Assembly (NCBI GenBank): GCA_002473165.1
Contig: DKSD01000084.1
Span: 1 to 15,223 of the forward strand
DNA length: 15,223 nt
From: Succinatimonas sp. UBA7265
GTDB taxonomy: Bacteria; Pseudomonadota; Gammaproteobacteria; Enterobacterales; Succinivibrionaceae
Reading direction: 5' to 3'
Shown: positions 1-5,257 of the stretch, piece by piece
Layout of the letters: each line of letters begins with the position of its first letter
Position numbering within the stretch: the stretch's first letter is position 1
The notes under the pieces: generated by a model
Database searches by the model: none
What the model was told of the DNA's origin: nothing
The model's input: the letters and a program-made list of their open reading frames with translations, nothing else
Made by a program: the position numbers and the translations under genes

Positions 1-18
1 TTTTTTTTAAGAATTTTT

Positions 19-37
19 TTACCTGAGCTTTACCTGA
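19..37 (+). repeat. Tandem TTACCTGA half-sites
   Basis: Two copies of TTACCTGA start at 19 and 30, exactly 11 bp apart, so they face the same side of the helix. A related ACCTGA occurs at 114-119, just before the ribosome binding site of the first gene. The stretch is AT-rich, unlike its surroundings, and lies upstream of the first gene, so a regulatory role is possible. The same short motif is common across the window, so it may not be specific here. Confidence 0.3.
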
Positions 38-106
38 ATGATTTTCTGAAAAATTTTGTATTAGCCTTAGGCAACCCTGGCCGCTGTGCCTGACACCTCA
101 CTGCGG

Positions 107-127
107 TAAAATCACCTGAAACAGGAG
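107..127 (+). promoter_or_regulatory. Possible -10 element and SD of the first gene
   Basis: TAAAAT at 107-112 matches the sigma-70 -10 consensus at five of six bases, but no good -35 sits 16-18 bp upstream. A clear AGGAG SD at 123-127 lies 5 nt before the ATG at 133 and fixes the start of the gene. If 107-112 is the -10, the 5' UTR would be very short. Confidence 0.35.
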
Positions 128-132
128 TAGCC

Positions 133-660
133 ATGCAAACACAGTTTCAGCGCTGCGCTGCCGCCGCAGCCGTTTTTTTGCTTTTAGGATCGCCTGCCGC
201 AGGGGCGGCGGTTTCAGCTCAGGGTGCGGGATCATCCCGCCTGACCGCCGCGCCTGCCCAGGCTCCGGCTTCATCAGGCGCTGCTCAGGGTGCCTCACAG
301 GCCGTACCGTCGCAAACCTCGGGGTCTGCGGCCGCGCCCGCATCCCCTGCCGCCTCTCAGACAGCCTCAGCCGAGGCTCAGATTGCGCCTGCATCTCAGG
401 GGGCCGCGTCTTCACCCGAGTCTGCTGCCTCTCAGGCAAGCGCCGCAGCCGATCCGCAGGCTGCGTCAGGCGGCGCGCAGAAGATCCCATACACCGTCCC
501 GGAAGTCAGCCTGCAAAACTGCGCGGACAAAAAGCTTTTGGACGCGGTGCTCGAGAGGGTAAAGCAGGCTGAGCAAAAGGACGATCTCTCGCGCCAGAAC
601 CTTATGCAGCTGCGCGATTTCACCTCGCAGTGCCTGGCGGTGCTGCGCAACCAGAAATAA
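133..660 (+). CDS. Small exported Ala/Ser/Gln/Pro-rich protein, function unknown
   Basis: I do not recognise a family for this 175-aa protein. Residues 1 to about 27 look like a Sec signal peptide: one Arg, a hydrophobic Ala/Val/Leu core, and a small-residue cleavage area around AAGA. Residues of roughly 28-118 are low-complexity, dominated by Ala, Ser, Gln, Pro and Gly, like a disordered periplasmic linker. The last 57 or so residues differ in character: charged, probably helical, with two Cys (in QNC and SQCL) that could form a disulfide. That C-terminal block is probably the functional part. The start is fixed by AGGAG 5 nt upstream. A hairpin at 680-702 follows. Codon usage in the linker is repetitive, so length variation between strains is likely. 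A periplasmic or envelope location is inferred; no function can be given. Confidence 0.7.
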   Translation: MQTQFQRCAAAAAVFLLLGSPAAGAAVSAQGAGSSRLTAAPAQAPASSGAAQGASQAVPSQTSGSAAAPASPAASQTASAEAQIAPASQGAASSPESAASQASAAADPQAASGGAQKIPYTVPEVSLQNCADKKLLDAVLERVKQAEQKDDLSRQNLMQLRDFTSQCLAVLRNQK

Positions 661-679
661 ACGCGCTTTAAAGTTCACA

Positions 680-702
680 AAAGGCGGCCTGGAGCCGCCT
701 TT
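680..702. terminator. Bidirectional terminator between convergent genes
   Basis: A perfect 9-bp stem AAAGGCGGC/GCCGCCTTT encloses the loop CTGGA. It lies between the stop of the exported-protein gene (660) and the stop of the YhcH-like gene (722, minus strand). T-rich sequence follows on both strands (short on the plus strand, TTTTGTG on the minus strand), so it can serve both genes. Confidence 0.8.
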
Positions 703-721
703 GATTTACAGGAGGGAGAAA

Positions 722-1174
722 TCAGACTTTAACTTTGACCACGACTTTGACGACGCTCTCGCTCTTGCCGTTGTAAGCGGCGCGCGGCATGTGGATCTCC
801 TCGGGCGGGACGATGCAGAAATCGCCGGCCTTCAGGTTCACCGGAGTCCAGAAATCCGGCTTGTCATAGAAATAGCAGTCATTCTGCGGAACGGACTCTG
901 CAAGCTTGCCGTCTTTGAGCAGCGCAACGCCGAAAGTCTCATGACCTGCGGCCAGGTACTGGATGTCAAAGAAGTCCTTGTGGGCCTCAAAGCGGGCTTT
1001 CTCAAGCGGCAAGGTCTCATAGCGCTGCACCAGGGCGAACACGCCGTCGGTGATCTCGTAGCGGCCGTCCTTCATGGAAGGAACGTCGTTGTCGCGCAGC
1101 CACTTGAAAGCGGCCTTGAATTTAGGATCGAGGTAATCGTATTTCTCTGCAATATCAAGAGAAGTTGCGAGCAT
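722..1174 (-). CDS. YhcH/YjgK/YiaL (EbgC/NanQ) family protein
   Basis: This is a 150-aa cupin-like protein of the YhcH/YjgK/YiaL family, the family's usual length. Characterised relatives act in sugar catabolism; E. coli YhcH (NanQ) is a sialic-acid anomerase. Visible signatures are the E-A-H-K-D-F-F-D-I-Q-Y run followed by G-x-E, and a C-terminal GDFCIVPPEEIHMPR stretch with the Glu/His residues expected to bind metal. The open frame runs 27 codons further upstream, but the start at 1174 is preferred: GGAG lies 8 nt upstream in mRNA sense, the usual spacing, and the protein then begins in the family's normal way. No sialic-acid or other sugar operon surrounds it, so the substrate is unknown. 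It appears to be a single-gene unit ending at the shared hairpin 680-702. Confidence 0.9.
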   Translation of the reverse strand: MLATSLDIAEKYDYLDPKFKAAFKWLRDNDVPSMKDGRYEITDGVFALVQRYETLPLEKARFEAHKDFFDIQYLAAGHETFGVALLKDGKLAESVPQNDCYFYDKPDFWTPVNLKAGDFCIVPPEEIHMPRAAYNGKSESVVKVVVKVKV

Positions 1175-1276
1175 GATGGGATCTCCAAAGTTGTTGATGT
1201 TTATAGAGCTGATATTAGCAGAGAGCGCCTGAACCCCACTAAAGCGCGTTGCCAAACTGCATGCGAGATCTCATTT

Positions 1277-1289
1277 GTGATCGGATCAC
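1277..1289. promoter_or_regulatory. Perfect dyad GTGATC-G-GATCAC upstream of the YhcH-family gene
   Basis: A 6+1+6 perfect inverted repeat lies about 100 bp upstream of the start at 1174. It resembles a CRP site (TGTGA-N6-TCACA), but the spacing is one base short (GTGA-N5-TCAC), which argues against CRP. It may be an operator for another dimeric regulator. No function has been shown. Confidence 0.35.
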
Positions 1290-1321
1290 CTGAGTGCGAT
1301 CTCCAAAGTTCTCTGGCACGC

Positions 1322-1363
1322 AAAAACGACCAAACCGCGCTTTGATGCGGTCTGACCGTTTTT
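1322..1363 (-). terminator. Terminator of the YfcE-type gene
   Basis: In minus-strand RNA this forms a stem of about 17 bp with an 8-nt loop, followed by a short run of U. The three positions that would be A-C mismatches in plus-strand RNA become G-U wobbles in minus-strand RNA. The hairpin is therefore built to act on transcripts moving leftward from the gene at 1391-1978. Confidence 0.75.
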
Positions 1364-1390
1364 TTGAGCTTTAACCGAGGCTCAAAGAGA

Positions 1391-1978
1391 TCAGAACTCC
1401 AAGGTTGCAAAATCCAGGAAGCCAAGCTTATTGCCGCACAGATCGTAAAGAGTGATCCCCTGCTCATCCATGCAGGCAAAACCGGCCTTGGTGCCGCCTT
1501 TGGGGATGGTGGTCGAGCCCGGGTTGACGTTGATGACGCCTGAGGGCTGCGGAAAAATGCCGCTCACATGAGTGTGGCCTGAGAGCACGATGTCTCCTTT
1601 CTTAAGGCCCATGCGTTCGCGGTCTTCGTCTGAGGCGTAACGGTACAGGTGCCCGTGCGTTATGAGCACGCGGACGATCCGCTCCTCATGCGGCACCAGG
1701 ATCCATCCGTACGGAGCCGTGCAGGGGAAAGGAAAGACCATCTGATCGACCTCGCTGTCGCAGTTGCCCCTGACCGCGATGATCTTTTCTTTGAAGGCCT
1801 CAAGCCGGGGGGCGACCTCCATGGGATCGTAATCGCCGGGCACGCGGTTGCGCGGCCCGTGGTTTAGGAGATCGCCTAAGAGCACCAGGAAATCGCAGCG
1901 CAGGATGTCAAAGTAACGCAGCGCCTCCTTGAGCTCGAGCGTGCCGCCGTGGATGTCCGACAATATGAGATAACGCAT
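1391..1978 (-). CDS. yfcE: YfcE-type metallophosphodiesterase
   Basis: This 195-aa calcineurin-like phosphoesterase is close in length to E. coli YfcE (184 aa), a phosphodiesterase known mainly from artificial substrates. The full set of metal-binding motifs is present: D8-x-H10 (SDIHG), GD at 35-36 with NHGPR, GNCD at 71-74, THGH at 107-110 and SGHTH at 133-137. It should be a cytoplasmic dinuclear-metal enzyme; its physiological substrate is unknown. The start at 1978 (MRYLILSDIHG) is chosen over an ATG seven codons upstream: AGGAG sits 7 nt before it and family members begin at this point. It is divergent from the MFS transporter with only about 94 bp between them, and it ends at its own terminator. 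Confidence 0.9.
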   Translation of the reverse strand: MRYLILSDIHGGTLELKEALRYFDILRCDFLVLLGDLLNHGPRNRVPGDYDPMEVAPRLEAFKEKIIAVRGNCDSEVDQMVFPFPCTAPYGWILVPHEERIVRVLITHGHLYRYASDEDRERMGLKKGDIVLSGHTHVSGIFPQPSGVINVNPGSTTIPKGGTKAGFACMDEQGITLYDLCGNKLGFLDFATLEF

Positions 1979-2032
1979 GTCCTGTCTCCTTAGAATCACC
2001 GTTACAGTGCCATTTTAAAGAAGATTTTTCAC

Positions 2033-2065
2033 TTTTCGCCGCGCGCTTTGCCGCGAGGGCGAAAA
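2033..2065 (+). promoter_or_regulatory. Leader hairpin over the only SD-like sequence of the MFS gene
   Basis: TTTTCGCC (2033-2040) pairs perfectly with GGCGAAAA (2058-2065), and inside it CGCG (2042-2045) pairs with CGCG (2052-2055) around CTTTGC. The only SD-like sequence before the MFS start at 2073, GAGGG at 2055-2059, lies at the base of the right arm and would be masked. This suggests translational control of the pump, but that is inference. Confidence 0.45.
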
Positions 2066-2072
2066 TACGCGC

Positions 2073-3443
2073 ATGAACATCAATCGCATCATTGTGCTCT
2101 CGGTCTGCCTGACCTCGTTTGCCAGCTCGTTCATGTCGAGCTCGCTCAACATCGCCGTAAACGCGATCGCCGCGGATTTCAGCGTCAGCCCTGAACTCAT
2201 CACCTACGCCGTCTCGGCCTATGTCATCGCCGCGACCGCCATGCTGCTGCCCTCATCGGCCCTAGCAAACCGTCTGGGCTACCTGCGCGCCTACCGCCTG
2301 GGCGCGGCGCTCTCCTGCGCAGCCGCCCTTTTGGTCGCCCTCTCGCCCTCTTTTGTGTTCCTCGCCGCAGCCCGAGGAGTGCAAGGCGCCGTCAACTCCA
2401 TAATTTTCACCACCGGCACGGCCGTGATCTCAGACCGGCTGCCCGCAAAGGCGCGCGGCGCGGCCATCGGGCTGAGCACCGCCTGCATTTACGCCGGGCT
2501 CACGCTCTCCCCGCCGTTAGGCGGCGTGCTTACGGACACCTTAGGCTGGAAGAGCATGTTTTTGATCTCAGCCGTCCTCTACGCCTCAGGCGCTCTGATC
2601 TCGCGCGCCGCGCCCCGCGACGCCCCGCAGTCGCGCGGCTACCCTTACATCAGGATGGCGCTGGCGGCCTCGGGCTTTGCGTTGCTGCTCTTCGGGCTTG
2701 ACCGGATCACGGAAGGCGCGCTGTTCCCGCTGTGCGCCGCAGCAGGCGCTGCTGTGCTCTGCTGCTATCTGTGGATAGAGCAGAAAAAAGCCGCGCGCCC
2801 CCTGCTTAAGATCTCGCTCGTCGCGCAAAACCGGGTGCTGCTGTGGGCGCTGTGCGCCTCTTTCCTAAACTACCTGGGCACGTTCGCGATCACGCTTTTG
2901 CTCTCCATGCACCTGCAACTGCTCTCGGGCATGAGCGCCATGAGCGCCGGCACCGTGCTGATCTTAGGGCCGCTGTTGCAGTGCCTTGTCTCGCCCGCGG
3001 CAGGAAAGCTCACGGCCAAAGTAAGCCCGCACCTTATAGTCTGCTGCGGCATGGCGGTCTCGACTGCCGGCATCATCGTTTTGGCGACGCTCACGCAAGA
3101 CTCGCCGCTGTGGCAGATCCTCTGCGGCCAGGGGCTCACGGGGCTTGGGTTTGGCTTTTTCTCGGCGCCAAACACCACCATAGTCATGAACAGCGTCGAT
3201 CGCAGCCGTTTTGCGCTGGTGTCGGCGTTGCAGGCTATCACGAGGAACGCCGGCATGTCAGTGTGCATGGCCCTGGTGACCGGGATCTTCGCGCTGGGGA
3301 TCAGCGCCCCGTCCCTGACCCTTGAATACCTCGCGCAGCTGCAGCGCTGCCTCTCGACAGCCTTCACCCTGGCCGCAGGCCTGGGGGTTTTAGGAGTTTT
3401 AAGCTGTTTTGCGGGCATGCGCGCTGCCAAAAAAAGCGCCTGA
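2073..3443 (+). CDS. MFS drug efflux transporter (DHA2/EmrB-QacA-like)
   Basis: This 456-aa inner-membrane protein is hydrophobic nearly throughout, consistent with 12-14 helices. It begins in the usual way for drug:H+ antiporters, with about eight residues before TM1 and then S-S-L-N-I-A-V-N. Motif B is seen as RGVQGAVNS near residue 100. The antiporter motif C is seen as AGLTLSPPLGGVL with GWKSMF just after. The C-terminus ends in a short basic tail (RAAKKSA). Its substrate cannot be read from sequence; drugs, bile salts or a metabolite are all possible. The ATG start is well placed against the family, yet it lacks a normally spaced SD: GAGGG is 13 nt away and lies in a hairpin. No strong terminator follows before cysteine synthase, so some read-through into that gene is possible. 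Confidence 0.88.
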   Translation: MNINRIIVLSVCLTSFASSFMSSSLNIAVNAIAADFSVSPELITYAVSAYVIAATAMLLPSSALANRLGYLRAYRLGAALSCAAALLVALSPSFVFLAAARGVQGAVNSIIFTTGTAVISDRLPAKARGAAIGLSTACIYAGLTLSPPLGGVLTDTLGWKSMFLISAVLYASGALISRAAPRDAPQSRGYPYIRMALAASGFALLLFGLDRITEGALFPLCAAAGAAVLCCYLWIEQKKAARPLLKISLVAQNRVLLWALCASFLNYLGTFAITLLLSMHLQLLSGMSAMSAGTVLILGPLLQCLVSPAAGKLTAKVSPHLIVCCGMAVSTAGIIVLATLTQDSPLWQILCGQGLTGLGFGFFSAPNTTIVMNSVDRSRFALVSALQAITRNAGMSVCMALVTGIFALGISAPSLTLEYLAQLQRCLSTAFTLAAGLGVLGVLSCFAGMRAAKKSA

Positions 3444-3480
3444 TCCGTGCACCGCAACTGCGCTTTTACGGTCCTGGCTG

Positions 3481-3510
3481 TTGACAGGCCAAGGCCTGTC
3501 AGGCAATCAT
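3481..3510 (+). promoter_or_regulatory. Promoter of cysteine synthase with overlapping palindrome
   Basis: A consensus -35 TTGACA lies at 3481-3486. An AATCAT at 3505-3510 (four of six) gives an 18-bp spacer. A 9+2+9 perfect palindrome, TGACAGGCC-AA-GGCCTGTCA (3482-3501), covers the -35 and spacer. A 2-nt loop is too tight for an RNA hairpin, so a repressor operator is the better reading. An AAGGAG SD at 3537-3542 stands 6 nt before the GTG start. Confidence 0.55.
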
Positions 3511-3548
3511 CACAATGGGATCATTTTTAAGTTCACAAGGAGCAACCA

Positions 3549-4478
3549 GTGACTGTAAGCAAAAAGATCACCGATTTAATCGGTAACACCCCGATCCTCG
3601 AGCTGGGCGCCATGGAGGCCTCTCACAGCCTTAAGGCGAAACTTTGGGCCAAACTTGAGGCCTTCAACCCCGCAGGTTCTGTCAAAGACCGCCTGGCATA
3701 CGCCATGCTCAAAGACGCTTTCGATGAAGGGAAGATCACCAAAAACACCACGATCATCGAACCGACCTCCGGCAACACCGGCATCGGCCTGGCTTTTGCC
3801 GGCGCGGCGCTGGGGCTTAAGGTCGTGATCGTCATGCCCGCGACCATGTCGCAGGAGCGCCGCGCCACCGTCAAAGCCTTCGGCGCCGAGCTTGTCATCA
3901 CCGACGGCGCGCTGGGCATGAAAGGCGCGATCGCCAAGGCGCAGGAGCTGTGCGCCGCGCAGCAAGACGCCTGGATCCCCATGCAGTTTGACAACCCGTC
4001 AAACTTTAAGATCCACTACAAGACCACCGGTCCTGAGATCTGGAAGCAGACGGACGGCCAGGCCGACATCCTCATAGCCGGTGTCGGCACCGGCGGCACG
4101 GTGTCGGGCGCCGGGCAGTACCTCAAGGAGCAAAAAAGCGGCTTTAAAGTCATCGCTGTGGAGCCTGCCGCCTCGCCGGTGCTCTCAGGCGGCAAGCCCG
4201 GTCCCCACAAGATCCAGGGCATCGGCCCGGGTTTTGTCGCAGGCAACTTCAAAGCAGACGTTGTCGATGAGATCTTAACTGTCGCCGATGACGACGCTTT
4301 CAGCGTCGGCCGCGAGGTCGCGCGCCGCGAAGGCGTGTTTTTGGGGATCTCAGGCGGCGCTGCCGTAAGCGCGGCGATCGCGGTGGCCAAACGCCCTGAA
4401 AGCGCGGGCAAAAACATCGTGATCATCATCCCCGACAGCGGCGACCGCTATCTCTCAACTCCGCTGTACAACAGTTAA
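3549..4478 (+). CDS. cysK: Cysteine synthase (O-acetylserine sulfhydrylase)
   Basis: This 309-aa PLP fold-type II enzyme makes L-cysteine from O-acetylserine and sulfide in the cytoplasm. The Schiff-base lysine is K46 in NPAGSVKDR. The substrate-loop motif PTSGNTG covers 72-78. The PLP-phosphate loop is GTGGTVSGAGQYL, followed later by SGGAA and the C-terminal GDRYLSTPLY, all typical of CysK. Length matches the family (about 310-320 aa). Translation starts at GTG 3549, fixed by AAGGAG 6 nt upstream and by the conserved beginning KKITDLIGNTPILEL. It appears monocistronic, with its own promoter-like region and a strong terminator. CysM (using thiosulfate) is the main alternative, and the two are hard to tell apart by motif alone. 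No other sulfur genes are adjacent. Confidence 0.93.
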   Translation: MTVSKKITDLIGNTPILELGAMEASHSLKAKLWAKLEAFNPAGSVKDRLAYAMLKDAFDEGKITKNTTIIEPTSGNTGIGLAFAGAALGLKVVIVMPATMSQERRATVKAFGAELVITDGALGMKGAIAKAQELCAAQQDAWIPMQFDNPSNFKIHYKTTGPEIWKQTDGQADILIAGVGTGGTVSGAGQYLKEQKSGFKVIAVEPAASPVLSGGKPGPHKIQGIGPGFVAGNFKADVVDEILTVADDDAFSVGREVARREGVFLGISGGAAVSAAIAVAKRPESAGKNIVIIIPDSGDRYLSTPLYNS

Positions 4479-4494
4479 ATTTTCCATATATAAC

Positions 4495-4535
4495 AAACGG
4501 GCGGCACTCTTTAAGAGCGCCGCCCGTTTTTTTTT
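4495..4535 (+). terminator. Strong terminator after cysteine synthase
   Basis: An 11-bp stem AAACGGGCGGC/GCCGCCCGTTT is followed by a run of nine T. Inner bases (CTC/GAG) can extend the stem past one mismatch. The minus-strand gene converging from the right stops at 4544 and probably uses the same hairpin, although its U-run on that strand is short. Confidence 0.9.
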
Positions 4536-4543
4536 CGCGGGGA

Positions 4544-5032
4544 TTATTTCTTCACGAGCGCGTATTTCATGCACGCGGTCTTGCCGGCCACGCAGAAGCC
4601 GTTGTTAAACGTGAGGCGCCTGATCATGTCTATGGTGTTTGAGGTGATTACGACCGGAGTGGTCGGATCGTAGCCCTCGCTCCTGATCATCTCGAGATCC
4701 ATCTGGCACAGCGGCGCGCCGGCCTCGACGGTCTGGCCTTTTTTCACGAGCGCCTTGAACCCCTTGCCATTGAGCTTTACGGTGTTAAGCCCCAGGTGCA
4801 CCAGCACCTCGACGCCGTCGTAGCCGCGGATCCCGTAGGTATGGAGCGTCGGGGCGATGAAAGACACCTCCCCTGAGATCGGGCTTACCGCCTCGCCGTC
4901 TGAGGGGATCAGGGCGATGCCGTCGCCCACGACTTTGCCTGAAAAGATCGGATCATCAAGATCCGCAAGCGCGATCACTTTTCCGCTGAGCGGAGCTTTT
5001 ATCTCATGATAGTCTGCCTTGCCAAATAACAT
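4544..5032 (-). CDS. crr: Glucose-type PTS EIIA protein (EIIA-Glc), stand-alone
   Basis: This 162-aa protein matches Crr-type EIIA (169 aa in E. coli). EIIA-Glc carries phosphate from HPr to sugar-specific EIIB domains and in enterics also controls adenylate cyclase and inducer exclusion. The phosphorylated histidine is expected at H79 in VEVLVHLGLNTVKLNGKGF; the second active-site histidine is H64 in TLHTYGI. The N-terminal APLSGKVIALADLDDPIFSGKVVGDGIAL is also characteristic. The frame is open 51 codons further upstream, but that stretch is Arg-rich and unlike the family. The start at 5032 has AGGAGG 9 nt upstream. No ptsH, ptsI or membrane EIIBC is nearby, so it is an orphan serving partners elsewhere. 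It is divergent from a carbohydrate kinase. Confidence 0.92.
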   Translation of the reverse strand: MLFGKADYHEIKAPLSGKVIALADLDDPIFSGKVVGDGIALIPSDGEAVSPISGEVSFIAPTLHTYGIRGYDGVEVLVHLGLNTVKLNGKGFKALVKKGQTVEAGAPLCQMDLEMIRSEGYDPTTPVVITSNTIDMIRRLTFNNGFCVAGKTACMKYALVKK

Positions 5033-5068
5033 ACGCTTGTTCCTCCTTTGCCCGAAAAAAGGCCTGCA

Positions 5069-5088
5069 GACGCCGGCGCGCCGGCGTC
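5069..5088. repeat. Perfect 20-bp GC palindrome in the crr-kinase intergenic region
   Basis: GACGCCGGCG is followed directly by its reverse complement CGCCGGCGTC. It lies 36 bp upstream of the EIIA start, in the expected 5' UTR or promoter of that gene. It could be an operator or a cruciform-prone site. Because it is pure GC, chance in a GC-rich intergenic region cannot be excluded. Confidence 0.5.
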
Positions 5089-5181
5089 GGCGCCCTGCGG
5101 CCGCAAAGTTTTTGCGCTTTTTGGCCGCGCTCATCCTGCCATGGCATCTGCGTGCGCAAAATGAGACCTCTGCAACTATTT

Positions 5182-5204
5182 GCAAACGGTTACGGTTTTA
5201 TACT
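5182..5204 (+). promoter_or_regulatory. LacI-family operator overlapping a -10 element before the kinase
   Basis: GCAAACGGTTAC (5182-5193) fits the LacI/GalR-family operator consensus GNAANCGNTTNC at every fixed position. A TATACT -10-like element (five of six) follows at 5199-5204, so a bound repressor would occlude the promoter. No LacI-type gene lies in the window. The site is between divergent crr and the kinase, so it could affect both. The kinase SD is GGAG at 5244-5247, 10 nt from its ATG. Confidence 0.6.
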
Positions 5205-5257
5205 GGCAGTTATTGACAATCATATTACAGACATAAGCGATTTGGAGTAATTCGATT

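Noticed and set aside
98..490. Minus-strand ORF of 130 codons across the first gene
   Set aside because: Arg/Pro-rich product arising from reading a low-complexity Ala/Ser/Gln coding region backward; no SD.
1277..1289. CRP site upstream of the YhcH-family gene
   Set aside because: The half-sites are five rather than six bases apart, which puts them out of register for CRP.
701..1345. Long plus-strand ORF (214 codons) opposite the YhcH-family gene
   Set aside because: The minus-strand reading has clear family motifs and an SD; the plus-strand product resembles nothing and lacks a credible start.
2843..3325. Plus-strand ORF of 160 codons in another frame of the MFS gene
   Set aside because: His/Ala/Arg-rich composition typical of an out-of-frame GC-rich reading; the MFS frame is unambiguous.
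5033..5185. N-terminal extension of the EIIA protein
   Set aside because: The Arg-rich stretch is unlike EIIA proteins, crosses the GC palindrome, and lies upstream of a strong AGGAGG SD.
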